A stretch of 25,930 bases of DNA from positions 133,500-159,429 of the forward strand of contig JH153048.1 of assembly GCA_000226015.1 (NCBI GenBank). The letters are read 5' to 3'. The position numbers and the translations under genes were made by a program. This document shows, piece by piece, positions 1 through 11,681 of the stretch. Below the pieces are notes generated by a model that was not told the DNA's origin, made no database searches, and worked only from the letters and a program-made list of their open reading frames with translations. Origin of the DNA: Mnemiopsis leidyi. Lineage: Eukaryota; Ctenophora; Tentaculata; Lobata; Bolinopsidae. Each line of letters starts with the position of its first letter. Within the stretch, counting starts at the first letter, position 1.

Positions 1-143
1 GTTTGTCCGGTTTCCAACGGTTAAGGTCAACTTTTGGCCTTTTTCGGCTCTCTCGTTCAGAAAAAATAAAAATTTCGTTTTAGGGTGCGTGTAGAACTAA
101 TTAACGTGTATAATTACTCTAATTTTCGTGTAAAACTACACTC

Positions 144-358
144 TTTAGGAGGTGTCTCACATTTGTTTTGATGGAGGTGTCTCAAAAACGTTGTACATAC
201 CAGCAAAGCTAATTTTGCAAGGAGGTGTCTCAAATCAAAACAAATGTGAGACACCTCCTAAAATCAAAACAAATGTGAGACTCCTCTTAAAATCAAAACA
301 ATTTGGAGACACCTCCTAAATCAAAACAAATATGAGACACTTCCCCACGAATACCGTT
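144..358. repeat. 29-bp inverted and direct repeat cluster (GAGACACCTCC family)
   Basis: Positions 144-172 and 234-262 are perfect 29-bp inverted repeats. The right arm then continues as about four head-to-tail diverged copies of roughly 29 bp, with core ATCAAAACAAATGTGAGACA, ending in a CTTCCCCACGA-type sequence near 358. Another inward copy of GGAGGTGTCTCAAA lies in the spacer (about 221-234). The core recurs near 12945-12990 and 16540-16556, so it is a dispersed family. No coding sequence is seen. It may be a small non-autonomous transposon or an intergenic satellite seed. Confidence 0.75.
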
Positions 359-712
359 CTCTATAGAGTTTTGACTGTGACTGGTAAACATATTACCAAG
401 CACGAGCTCGGATCCTTCGAACGACATTCGACACTACAGCCTACAATTACAAAGATTATGTGAAACTGAAAGGTAGAAACGCATGCAGACATAGTGGTGG
501 TAACTTCGTGTCAAAATCTCTGCTGACTGCTGCCCGTTCCTAAAACTCGACATATCATAAATGTGGGCGACACAGTGTCGTTGGCGCAGTTACGTCCTTT
601 CTAGTTGACTCATTTTCATTGTTGTAATTATGTTGGTGTTTCTTTAACGGTGTCATATATTTTATTCAGAACAAAGTGATTATTTGTTCAATCCCTACAT
701 AGTGTTTAATCG
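359..712. other. Stretch without recognised features
   Basis: No ORF with recognisable content, RNA gene or clear repeat is seen here. A SacI/BamHI-like string near 407-413 is not a vector polylinker and is treated as chance. Confidence 0.5.
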
Positions 713-1440
713 TGGAATTCCACCTGTGGAATTCCATGGGTAGAATTCCACAGGTGGAATTCCACGGGTGGAATAAGGATAACACCGTTCTATCAAGCAG
801 TTTCCATCGTTATTTACGGTCACTGCACACAGATATAATCAAGCAATTTATCGACACAATGTGATTCATATCAACAAATATAAGACGTGATAGACTAAAA
901 ATTGCTATTGCTCACAATATGCCTTCCCTTCATCATGAAATACATAGAATAAAAGACACTGAGGAGCATGCCAGAGACGTCTTGTCTCAGAGAGGAATCA
1001 TCAAGCCTTCCATGACTTGCCTTGAATGTCCTTCCAACATGATGCTGATATTTTGCTCAGCAACAAAGTCTTCAGACCTCCTCATTTGGCGCTGCTTGCC
1101 TTGCAAGAGGTTCAGAAACATCCGGACCGACAGTGGTCTCTCCCGACAGAAGCTCTCACAGTTTCACTTTCCACCTCCCTTCTGTTAATTTTCTATCTTA
1201 GCGTGAAGTCCTTGACGAACGTTGCAATCTCCCAGCTTATCGGTGTATCAGAAAAGACGGACAGCTGTTGAAGAAGAATCAAATTTGCATTTGTTTTTCA
1301 TTTTTTGTGCGTTACTCATCAAATCTAACCTAAATATAATTTTAATTCCTGTGCTTTGCTCTTAAATCTTAAAAAGAACTACAAAATAACATAAAACAAT
1401 TACCCGTAGAATTCCACCCATGGAATTCCACCCGTGGAAG
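713..1440 (+). mobile_element. Decayed ISXO2/Merlin-like DNA transposon with palindromic flanks
   Basis: The left flank (about 713-776) is an array of GGAATTCCAC palindromes, four copies separated by CTGT, ATGG or AGGT-type linkers. The right flank (about 1407-1440) carries two related copies in inverted orientation, which brackets the element like terminal repeats. Between them lies a decayed transposase reading frame, described separately. The outer boundaries and any target-site duplication were not resolved. The internal content supports an ISXO2-like (Merlin superfamily) origin; the flanking palindromes could instead belong to a second repeat. Confidence 0.5.
919..1271 (+). pseudogene. 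Broken ISXO2-like (Merlin) transposase N-terminal fragment
   Basis: The frame from 919 encodes a Zn-ribbon-like start: helix, then LSQRGIIKPSMTCLECPSNM, then a second Cys pair in WRCLPCKRFRNIRT. This is the layout of the ISXO2-like transposase N-terminus (CPxC, WRCxxCxxxxSIRT, then SKL). That frame ends at 1188. The following family block, a hydrophobic helix leading to a helix-turn-helix ending GVSEKT, continues in the frame open to 1271, so a frameshift near 1130-1180 separates the halves. No DDE catalytic core follows, so it cannot make an active transposase. Family assignment is from motif memory only. Confidence 0.55.
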
Positions 1441-2007
1441 TGTCGGGCTTCTTGGAGACTGCCCATATTTTAGTCTTTTAATCCATGTCAGTAGCTAGTA
1501 TCTTCAAGAGACATATTGCAATTGGTTTTACCTTAAACTTAGTACCTAATTAAGAAATGTATAATAGTGCCTTCTTCAAGAGGCTGGGTAAAACTTGGCA
1601 TATTTTGATGTAGTAATAATAGTAATATTTTAGTGTGTGATAGATCGAGTTTGGTTATCCACATGTACGCTCTGACACCTTAAAAAGGAATGTTGTATCT
1701 CAGTCTGAGCTAGTCTTTAAATAACAAAAACGACAGAGCAATCTTTTTTCTGAGTGAGGTGATGCAGGTGTTCAGCAAGAAAATTCCTACCTTCTCCCAT
1801 GTTTCAATTACTCTTGAAGCTATTGTTATCATTTAATCAAAACTATATTAAGTTTTATGATATCCTGGAGACCTGTATCATCACTTCTTAATCCTGGCTT
1901 TCCTCATTTTCAACTTGCTAACTGTTTCATACAATCATCCAAGTTATGATATAATAATTTTTAAACGCTTTTGTAAACTTGAATCAAACTTCCAAATTCT
2001 CTTGCAG
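1441..2007. other. Upstream flank or 5' intron of the NRF-like gene
   Basis: No coding region is recognised. A good acceptor (TTCTCTTGCAG, AG at 2006-2007) lies eight bases before the NRF ATG at 2015. This implies a non-coding 5' exon further upstream that I could not locate, so this stretch is probably intron plus promoter. Confidence 0.4.
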
Positions 2008-2014
2008 GTATAAA

Positions 2015-5000
2015 ATGGTTGTTTGTAGTATTATAGTATTATTGCTCTTTTCTTGTACTTTGGTTCGTAGTGATGTATCATCACTTATACGTCAAAATGA
2101 TAAGACCGTAGAAGCAATCTACCAATATGTTGGGGAAGAACCTAAAACTCTCTGCAAGTCCAAGCTTGAACAAATTATCAGAAACCCAAAGACAAGCATT
2201 CCATGTAAAGTATTAAGTATCTTTCCTGCTTACTGAACAAAATGAAAAATTCAATCACCTTATTACAAAGCTTTTGTCTCTTAGTTGGGTACCAATTTAG
2301 TATTTAATCACCTAAACACTTTGCAACCTTACTTACAGTTCTGGATGCTATTGGAAAACCTGCCAGTGGAATCCTTCTTGGGAATCTAAACTGGTGGGGA
2401 AACTATGATCTTTGCATGCAATTGAAGACAGTTGGCCTAAAACCTTGCAAAACCTCTGGGATGGTTCCATTTTCAGTGAGTTGATTCAAGTGAGAGTTTC
2501 GTTTATTGTTCATGTACCTCCTGTACATTAATCTTCACAATTGGTAGTTACTGAACTTCCATAATTAATCCATAATTATTTATTCAAAAATAATGCATAA
2601 TATCTAACTAATATTTGTAGGGAACAAGCTTACAATAGCATTCAATCAATCAGTTCCTTCTGATCATTGTTTAACTGACTGTTCATATCTGCAAAAGTAG
2701 TATATGATGAAAATTTATATCTATCCTTACACTTTGCCATTTTCTTTCAGAACACAACATCAGTCATGTTGATGTGGACAGCGTGTCTTCCACTGGACTG
2801 CAAAGACGAATTTGTGGACTTTATTTTGAGTTACCTCAGTGAGGCTGTGACACCTTTAGTGGATCAATATGTGCCTATAGATGAATATTCCATTGTTCAT
2901 GATATCATTGGAATTCTTGGTAATAAAAACTTTATTGGGCCATCAACTCAAGCCATTTACAATTAGTGACTCAATTGCCAGCCTTCTGTGCCCTTTATTT
3001 ATTGTTCTATTTTGTCAAATTGATTTTAAGACTGCACTGTATTATTCCATCATGGACCACCTGACATGAAATTTAATGTCTGACAAATTTCCTATTTTCC
3101 AGGTTGGAAGCCAGTACAACGTAACATAATGATTGATTTTGATATGGATACAACATCTCTCCAAATTAAAACAAACAGTACCTTGTTATCAAAAGGGCAT
3201 GATAAACTTATGGTCAACTTTTATGATAAGTTAGGAAACATATCAGGATATTTTGCAATCAACTTCAAGACCTTAGCTGAATATAAAATTGGAATGTGTG
3301 GTGATTTCAAAACATTTCTGAAACCCCTTCCACTCGGTAAAGACCGTAGATGGAATATCACTAGAACTAACAAACCTGGAATCATTGTTCAGTGTAATGG
3401 AAACACATACCTTGATTTAACACTATCAGATGATGTTTGCCCTGAATACCCAGATACTTGGCGTTCCTATTGGTCAAAAATGTGGCCCAGATCGAGTTTC
3501 CAAACAATGACACCGCTTCTGATAAATATTATGCCAAGCCAGGTAGGAAGCTCAAGTCCTGAAATCCTTGCTTAAATTTAAAACCAATCACATTGAGGTA
3601 TGAAAACTAACTCACAAATACAAAAATACTTACAAACACTCCGAAATCCTTATCAAAAAACGTCTATTCAGAACACGGCTTGACAACGACTTGCCAGCAA
3701 ACAATCTCATATGATGCTGGAGCTTACATTGCCTCGTAAGCACATTTCCCGAGGATACTTTTGCCTATTAGAGACTGAATATATAAATAGCTTTTGACAG
3801 AATAGTTGGATAGCTGATATACCTTAAATAGAAAAAAATATATAATTTTTGTTTCAGAATCCTCTGTTTGATGTTCATTACTCTTACCGTGTTTGGAAGC
3901 ATACGAGGACCTCTTAAAAACTACATTGGCTGGTTTGCTGCCGAGTTTATACAGTGTGGCGATCAGAGCAATATTTCAGATAGTGCTGAAGTTGTCTGGA
4001 ACAAGAGTAGTGACAAGGAAGCTCTTCAAAGTAAAACCAGCAGCATTATTTTGACAAGATAAAATTAAATATTGTAAATATGAAACTCATTTATCCACTG
4101 TTCTGAATTTTAAAAGCAAGTAAATTCCAGGGTCGAACATAGTAATCGGGAATAAAACAGTTGATGCAAAAATTTTGTTGGATGTACAGGCTAGCTGTCA
4201 AACTGATGACTCTGGGGATGATGCCAGAGCAGGTATGTGATCAAAACAACTCCAGTCCGATAAACTTATCAAGTTCCTTGATGCACTAATTTATAGTGTA
4301 TTTAATAATTACTATTTGACTGCATCATTGTCAGCTATTAAATATATCAGTCTCATCTTTGTAGCTTTTTAGGGATTTTCTATCCTCTCTCAGAGTAGCA
4401 CGTTGCCAGGGTTTGAAGTCGCAGAAAACCTGTACACTGTTGGGGAAGACCCAGAAGATTGTGAACAACCCACAGATGATTCTCTCATTGGAGTTAGATC
4501 AGCCTTGTGTAGGGTATATCCAAGTGTCAGGAGGAATGAAGTTTTGGACAAAATTTCTAAAACGACAGGTAAGAATTGTCTGATTTTTTGAATTTCTTAG
4601 ACATTCTCAGTTTGGTAAGGTACTTATTGAACAGACAATGCTTGACTTAACCTGCAAAATTCCGCACCAGTTTCAGTATTGAAGTGCTTTTCTCTACAAA
4701 GAAACCTGCAGATCTTGTTGGATACATCAGTGAAACCTGGCCAAGTTCTCTGTATGAATGGTACATGTCTTTCTTATTTCATTGGTGTTTCAACTTTGCT
4801 ATAAAATAGTTCAAAATCAAGTTGATTATTATGATGGAGTTCTACATTTTATCATTTTATCGTTCGAATTTCTAAAATAAAAGTCACGGTGCAATTTGAA
4901 TGGGCGACTTAGTGGCTTGTCACTTTGATAACCTCTATTGCAGGTATACGAAGTCTCAGTATCGGATGGGTGGTTCTTTCTCACATGTTCCTTATTCCAC

Positions 5001-8000
5001 TTCTTTACTTTCAAGGTTAAATTCGCTTGCGCAGTGTGTTTAGATGTTCATTGTTCCTGAGATTGCATTGTAAACACAATACACATGCTGCTATACTCTA
5101 TATACTGCTACAGCCTACGATCGATAAATGTTTTAAGCTTATAATATACGCAAAGGCCCTCTGGATTTTTGAATTCCGCAATTGTGTAAATCTTGTAGCA
5201 AATAGCAATATTCAACAGGTGACGGATATCAAGCTATGACGATCGGGAAACGGCGCTCTTTTGACCTCATCCTAAACGGATTTCCATCTGTAGACAGCTT
5301 CTTTGTCATGAGGTTTTAAATTTGGGTATCTTGACCAACAATTTAAATCTTGTGTCCTATTTATATGAATTTAAACACAAGTTTGGAAATTAACTAATGG
5401 CTGTTGTCGATAATCTGATACTGTCAACTTTCATCGAATTCTTAAAATTTGTATTTCAGTGGTTTTCTTGTATCTTATCTTCTTATCAAGAACTTCGAAA
5501 ACGGGAAGACTTTCAGAAGGATAGCGTTCGGTTATTACATTCACAGGTAATAATCTTAATACTTTACTATCTTAGATTTGAATAGGTAGAAACACTTTCA
5601 TATAATTTTTGGTGGATTTCAGTAATTTGAATAATCAAAATCATCTTTTATCTTTACGACTACTTTCGAGAATAGTACGATAGTTAACTAGAATGGCTTA
5701 ATGCTTTGGTTATGTAGCTGGTTATAATAGTAATATAGGCAGTATAAGTATACTCCAATTTAGGTAAGGAGCAACTTAAGAACGCATTCTTACAGGTATA
5801 TTCGACTGACAGTACCATACCTGATGGTAATTCTGGTCCAAGCATTTTTGTATCGGCAGTTTATTTCTGGACCATTTGATGACAATCTGAACTTGGTGAG
5901 ACCATAATAACTATTAACTAGCTTTTAAATCAAGACCATTTTCTGAATATTCAATTTAAGATTTTAATTGAGATGGCCGAATTTTGTTGTGAGAGGCAAA
6001 TAAACTGCTGACATACCTTACATTCATACATTTCACATACCTGCCATGCTTGCCGCCTAAATGCCATGTCGGTCAGGGCTACCAGGGCTGCAAGGACTGG
6101 TGGTGGAGCAATATAATGTACATCAACAACTTTGTTCCTTGGACCCAGGTATGCCGATTATTTCCCTGCCGATTATTTCTCGTTCCAAAGTATTATCATA
6201 TCATCTTTAATCTTTATCTAATTTGGAAGTTCTATTTTACGAAAGTTCTATTTTACGAAAATACAAAGAAAGTACTTTACTGTAATTTTAGTGACGCTTT
6301 TGGAACAACTTTCTCAGCCCGCTAAATGTGTCGGACAATCGTGGTACCTTGCAAATGACATGCAGTTTTTTGTGATAGCTCCGATTTTCATCTGTGCTCT
6401 GTGGAAATCACCCTTATTAGGTAATGTCCGCGCCGGTCAGTTGATAAATTTAAGACTACGAAGGCTTAATCAAGGCTATTTGAGTCCGTTCTGTTACTAT
6501 TTAATGGTCGCATTATGCATAAATTCAATTCATGCTGTGATAGAAAAGAGCAAAAAGTTAATAACCATTCCAATTGACCAATTCTTCTGAATTGCTTATT
6601 AACTGCGATATATTTTCTGAACAACAGTCCATTGTGCCAGTTTCCCGACTTTTCCAGGAAATCTATTGCTGTGGGGTAGTGTACTGCTGTCTATGGTAGC
6701 AGCGGGGATCTCGACTTGGCAGTATAACTATGCCACTTCCCCTCTTAGGTATTTACGCATAGTTTTGTATTTGTTTTTTGAGATTTTAAAAGGGACTTGG
6801 CTTGAATTAATACATTACTGCACTTTTAGTCTCAAACGAAAATTCAGTCAAACTTTCGGTTTTTCATGATTTTAACATTTCAATGCATTTGATGACAAAA
6901 ATAATAACAAATTACCTGGCCTTCTCTTCTTAAGAAACTTGGCGTGTTTTAGCTGATTCTCCACCATTCTTGTTTCTACAATAATAAACCACATAGTATA
7001 CATTGTTCTATCGTTTACTCATTATATACTCATTGACACGAAATTTAATCTGGTCACGTGACCAGAACACTAACAACAGAGCTGGAGTGTCGGGTAAGGA
7101 GTTCGTCTACTACTACACCAAACCGTACTTCCGTTTTGTCCCCTACTTTGTCGGTATTTTCGGAGGTTGGGTCTACCACAAGTACAATAAGAAGATGGAG
7201 CATATGGCTAATTTAAAACCCGTTAGTTTCGTGTCATGTGGTTATGGCTGAGATGAACTAAAAGCGATTGGTGGATGTTTACATGATTTTTTATTGTATT
7301 GTCTATGGTTTGATCATTGATCATAGACTAAGTTATGTCTGTGATTCATAGTAAGCTAATAGTATACCAACATAATCACGTCTATAAAATCCGTTACTAA
7401 TGCAGCTCGATTGTTTTATGTAGAATGAACTTTGCTCAAAAGCCAAATAAATTGATCTGTCAAATAATTAAATCAAATTTGACTATGATCTGTATGCAAA
7501 AAATGAATGCCAGTCAATTAAGCATGTTTATAATTGGCCAATTTCATTTTAAGATAGTAATCATTGAAGGGTGAAAAGTAATTTTAGATGATTTAAGTGC
7601 TAGTTCAAATCAAACTTGAAAACTTCATAATTTTTCGTTATTGGCACTTCCAAAAGTTGCGCTTTATTGAAATTCGACTCGAAATTTTGAGGCTAATATT
7701 ATCGCATTCTTTTTGAAAGTAAGCGCGTCACAAGACAACAAAAATGATAAAAACCAAGAAGTGAACCAATAAGCTCTATAACCAGTGCCATCCCTGACTA
7801 ATATAAAAAGTTCTTGTTTCATGGTCACGTTTAAAATTTATGGTTTCTAACCGCATGCGATGCCTCTCACACTTATACCAAAATCGAAATTATAATGGCG
7901 TTGAGAGGTTTCGTCTTTCGAAACAATGAAACATTGTGATGGAATAAAAACTGCCCAAGTTCCGATAATAAACCTTTGTGTCCTGAACAACCTGTAACCT

Positions 8001-11000
8001 TATATTCACCTTATCTTCAGGGGCAAATCTAAAAGTCCTCCATTTTCTTACAGCTCCGAAAAAATGCGGCGTTATTAGAAGTTCTAGCGAGACCACCGTG
8101 ATGGCTTCAGGCCAGTTTTTATTTTGTCATGGTAGAGCTAGAGCATCATCCAACTGTGTAAATATAACCAAGATGATTTTGTTGGTCAGTTTGAGCATAA
8201 ATGAATGAAGTTTCCTGTAACTAAAAAATCGAATTTTTAACCGAATTTAATAACCTGGCAGTGTGACTTCTCTAATTTCTGGATATAGTGAACGTATGCT
8301 ATGGCGATCAGCGGTGTGGTCACCTCACTAACGCCTCACTAAAGCTGAGCGGCATGAAGACTCAATGGTTTCATGATGCTTCTCGCGTTTATTATGCCCT
8401 GGAACTTCCACTTCGATGTATTGAGTGAGGTTAAGAAAAAAAATTTAAAAAAATTTGGCCCTGTGTGAACAACAAACTATTATCAGTACACACACTTCAT
8501 TAACTTTTGTTGAATTGAAGTCAGACATTTAAGAAGTTACTTGATTTTTATAACAAGTATGAACTTCATTAACTAGACAAGATTTAGATGGCTAGCTGTG
8601 TGTTGTACTCAAAATAAGTTAACTCATATAATACAGGTAACATCTCAGTATTTACTGGAATCTGGGTTAGCTGTAAGACTTTGGCAGATTTGCAGGGTTA
8701 GATCTATTTTTTTTATTTCAAAATTCAAATAGTTATACATCATAGTTATACATCATCATAAGTTACTGATTGTAAGATCAAGGCAAAGAAGCTCACTCTC
8801 ACTATCTGAGTACAAAACTACCTTTGAAGGGTTATTCCTATCTTAAGCGTTACAGAATTCATATCATTAACTACAGAAAAGAGGAAAAAATGCGCGAATT
8901 TCACGAGCCCACGTGACACACGTACCATTATCTACTATTAGTAGTGAGCAGGAGCGCGAGCGGTGTGTACGATGTAGTGCCACCTACCTGGGGTTATAAA
9001 AGCGACTCTAATAAATACCGTTACTTCAGACAAGCACCACGTTCCTGTATTAGTGTATTGGCAGATTTATTCAGCTCTATACCGATCCCAATGATTCCGT
9101 AACAATTTACCTCATATTTTTTAGTCCCCGTGGAAGATTACATATTAAATTGATAAAATGCCTTAAAACTGGCGTCTGTCATGGCAAAGTTGATCAAGAG
9201 TACTGTTTGTAATTGTCAAAATACATTGTTATTAAATATCAATTCAGCTATGGCCAAATGCTTTTTAGTGACAATCTGATGTCTGATTATTCATAAGTTG
9301 CACGTTCGACATTGAAATGATGAATAATTTCAACTTGTTTTAACTGATCTCACTCAAAAGAATCCCCTGTTCATTAAATATATGAATATTTCTATATATA
9401 TCAGTATATTTTAATCAGCAATAGTTTATTAGCAATTAGCATATATGCTAATTTTGCTGATAAACTATACAAATTTGTTTTTTCAGTTGACAAAAGTGGT
9501 TCTTGGTGTGCAACTGTGGGCTTTAACGTTAGCTGTGGAGTACGGAGTTGTATTTGGTACACACAATGACGCCGGAATAGGTTAATATTAAGTCTTTGTA
9601 TCACATGACTTTTCGGAGCAAGTCACGTGATTTATAGATCGCTGTGCAAAAAATCAGGATTTATCGTCTTTACCTGGCCTCTCTCTCTTTGGTACTGGTT
9701 AAAATAAGCACTTACGTCAGTAGAAACCCTAGTCCACGTCCCTACCTAATTGTATGGTGTATACCTACTATACCTAATTGTATACCTACTATACCTAATT
9801 GTACACCTACTATTCCTAATTGTATACCTACTATACCTAATTGTACACCTACTATACCTAATTGTATACCAACTATACCTAATTGTACACCTACTATACC
9901 TAATTGTATACCTAATATACCTTTAACCTTATTGTATACTTACTATACCTAATTGTATACATATTATATTTAATTGTATACCTACTATCCCTAATTGTAT
10001 ACCTACTATACCTAATTGTACATATCTACTATACCTAATTGTTCAGCTCCTGTTGTCGAGGCTCAAAGCGTGACAATTCCCTACGCTATTTTCAACAGAC
10101 TGGGCTGGTCCTTAGCGCTTCTCTCTCAGATCTTCATGTGCCAAGCTGGACTTGGTGGTAAGTTCGTCAGTTTTTAAGACATTCCAGATTGATAGTGTGT
10201 TCAGTTTCCAAGTCATTTTTTAATTTAGTTTGTCTGTCGATCTGTCCATCAATTGTCAATTGTCATTCTGTCAGTAACTTTAATACGAAGAATTTAATCC
10301 ACCTTCACCTGAATCCATAGGTTACAATACAAATGGCTAAACTTTTCAACTTACAAGTTGTGTACTTGATACTTAAACTAGAACCACCAGGTCCTATAAA
10401 CGCGTTCCTAAGCTGGAAGGGTTGGCTACCTGTCTCTCGTCTTACCTACTCCGTATACCTCCTTCACTACGGTATCGACATTGCCTGGGTTTCACAGATG
10501 CGACACATTTATAGCTTCTCTCCGGACTTTCAGTCGGTAAGTGGAATGAATACTCACGTGTCACCCTCAGTCGGTTATTGTCTTGTTGTCACGTGACACC
10601 CTTAGTCGGTTATTGTCTTGTTGTCACGTGACACCCCTAGTCGTGTCATGTAGTCACATATAACTTCTTACTTTTCAGGTTGTAATATTCCTGGGTCTGA
10701 TTGTAGCTGTGAACTTCTGTGGGGTCCTACTCTTCCTCCTTGTGGAACAACCCTCAGCAAACCTGGAGAAGTTACTTCTACCTGGACCTCCTCCACCACG
10801 GACAAAGACTCTCCATCATGACGCTGCTGATGGAGAAGGGGGTGTTTGTGGAAACGGGAAACTTCCCATGGGAAATGAAAAAGTTCCTGTGGGAAATGGG
10901 AATGTTCCTGTGGGGAATGGGAATGTTCCCGAATTTAGTGAGGAAGTTCCCGAGAAAGATGGCATTTATCCTGGACTAAATCAAAACGAGGATCAACCAG

Positions 11001-11053
11001 AAGTTAGACGCCGAAGCAATGGCACCGATCCAGAAAAGGGTACTTTGAATTAA
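2015..11053 (+). CDS. NRF-6-like (nose resistant to fluoxetine) acyltransferase-3 family membrane protein, 20-21 exons
   Basis: Exons: 2015-2204, 2339-2475, 2751-2919, [3103-3542 optional], 3672-3735 (or 3698-3735), 3858-4030, 4131-4232, 4410-4568, 4671-4760, 4944-5015, 5219-5312, 5460-5546, 5796-5895, 6077-6148, 6318-6420, 6658-6748, 7080-7221, 9487-9580, 10047-10157, 10391-10536, 10679-11053. Phases agree throughout: 856 aa without the optional exon, 995 with it. It begins with a signal peptide (MVVCSIIVLLLFSCTLV). The Cys-rich extracellular NRF domain follows, with family motifs LDAIGKPASGILLGNLNWWG and ACLPLDC. The acyltransferase-3 core starts at LKCFSLQRN and CMNGIRSLSIGWVVLSHMF; an Arg and His ten residues apart match the catalytic RX10H motif. 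Other family blocks are SVDSFFVMSGFLVSYLL, RYIRLTVPYLMVI and SRLTYSVYLLHY. The tail is hydrophilic with VPVGNGN repeats. Members are polytopic membrane proteins, implicated in C. elegans in lipid or drug transport; the substrate here is unknown. The loop after the first membrane helix looks long (about 120 residues). Confidence 0.9.
3103..3542 (+). CDS. Extra 440-nt exon of the NRF-like gene encoding an inserted domain
   Basis: The exon has a clean acceptor (TATTTTCCAG) and donor (CCAG/GTAGGA) and is open for about 146 residues in the phase set by the preceding exon. The protein has two halves. The first is beta-rich (IMIDFDMDTTSLQIKTN, then DKLMVNFYDK). The second contains RRWNITRTNKPGIIVQCNG, a Cys, and RSYWSKMW. 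That W-I-T-R-T, I-x-V-x-CNG, C-then-W pattern resembles an uncharacterised extracellular domain I recall from marine invertebrate proteins; I cannot name it. It is not part of a normal NRF protein. Skipping it joins the 2751-2919 exon to 3672-3735 in phase and restores the canonical HGLTTTCQQTISYDAGAYIA stretch. Including it fits the downstream acceptor at 3698. Confidence 0.7.
7222..9486 (+). other. Large intron of the NRF-like gene
   Basis: At 2.3 kb this is by far the longest intron of the gene; most of the others are roughly 90-600 bp. It begins with a weak donor (CCC/GTTAGT) and ends at TTTTTTCAG. No exon of the gene is needed here because the flanking exons join in phase 0. It holds scattered AT-rich sequence and, at about 8900-9110, a promoter-like block listed separately. 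Nothing else is recognised. Confidence 0.6.
8900..9110 (+). promoter_or_regulatory. TATA-containing promoter-like block, possibly solo LTR
   Basis: Within the intron is a locally GC-richer block with GGTTATAAAAGCG at about 8994-9006, an AATAAA at about 9011 and an end in ATTCCGTAACA near 9111. A TATA box, a polyadenylation hexamer and a terminal CA close together are what an LTR contains. I could not find a convincing TG-starting left end or target duplication, so it may simply be a chance or intronic promoter. Confidence 0.25.
9751..10045 (+). repeat. Minisatellite (about 21 bp, TACCTACTATACCTAATTGTA) abutting an NRF exon acceptor
   Basis: About a dozen tandem copies of a 20-21 bp unit based on ATACCTACTATACCTAATTGT fill most of the intron before the 10047 exon. 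The last copy runs directly into the acceptor: CTATACCTAATTGTTCAG, AG at 10045-10046. The pyrimidine tract used for splicing is therefore made by the repeat. The small ORF reading through the array is a repeat artefact. Confidence 0.85.
10537..10657 (+). repeat. Direct repeats with CACGTG and donor-like AGTCGGT after an NRF exon
   Basis: The exon ending at 10536 reads CAGTCG/GTAAGT. Within the next 110 bases are two near-identical copies of TAGTCGGTTATTGTCTTGTTG / TCACGTGACACCC, and a third partial copy, with a period of about 44 bp. Each copy contains AGTCGGT, resembling the true donor junction CAGTCGGT. The repeated CACGTG is an E-box palindrome, but the placement inside an intron argues against a promoter role. 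Confidence 0.6.
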
Positions 11054-11680
11054 CGCCAAAGTTTCTATCGGACGTCTTTTTGACTAATATCATCTTTAAT
11101 GTTGCTCCCGCAGATAAACTTCCGGGCAACAATTGTTATACGATGATGGAAGATTGGAGCGAAAGTATTGATTTGTAGCCAGTGTGCATGCATAGGTTTT
11201 GTTTACTGGAATTTACTCCAGTTGATGATAATATTATATGTGTAATTATTGCGTTTGTCTGCAAAGGCAGTATACGTGCTACTTTTACTGTTTGACGGAA
11301 TCTAAAAGTGGAGGAACTTGCTATTCTCTCATTCTAGAAAATTCTTACGGATTGGCGGCGACAATAATTATTAGAATTTTCTAAGATGCTACCTTGAGGC
11401 ATGTAAAATCCGTTTTTAAAGGCTGTTTAACAAGATATTTCCTCTTAAACTACAACCATTTTTCTCCACAGCGCAGCATGCATGCTTTCTCCCTGCTGCA
11501 ATATGTTAAATGTAATCTTTGTAAAACTAGCTGTTTCGGTAACTTTAGATATGATTTGTAGTATTGATCACTCTTGAGCAGCCCCAGAAATAATTTTAAG
11601 AATTCTGTGAATATGATATGTAGTTGAGTAGTTTCCATTAGTCGAGTGCATGCTTTGAGCATTCTTTAAATTTAGAGATT
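11054..11680 (+). other. 3' flank of the NRF-like gene
   Basis: This follows the TAA at 11051-11053 and probably contains the 3' UTR. I did not see an unambiguous AATAAA close to the stop. An imperfect inverted repeat of the form TCTAGAAAATTCT ... AGAATTTTCTAAG lies near 11334-11384. No gene is recognised. Confidence 0.4.
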
Positions 11681-11681
11681 C

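Noticed and set aside
405-416. GAGCTCGGATCC as a cloning vector remnant
   Set aside because: The flanking bases do not match a polylinker and no other vector sequence is present.
4829-5014. Minus-strand 61-residue ORF
   Set aside because: It overlaps a confident NRF exon on the plus strand and has no recognisable content.
7890-8096. Minus-strand 68-residue ORF in the large NRF intron
   Set aside because: No family signature, no splice support and no neighbouring coding signal.
9751-10045. Regularly spaced repeats that could suggest a CRISPR array
   Set aside because: The units are contiguous with no unique spacers, no Cas genes are near, and the array sits inside an animal gene intron.
10333-10596. 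ATG at 10333 as the start of a separate gene
   Set aside because: The frame up to 10390 is intron; the NRF exon starts at 10391 after CCACCAG in the required phase.
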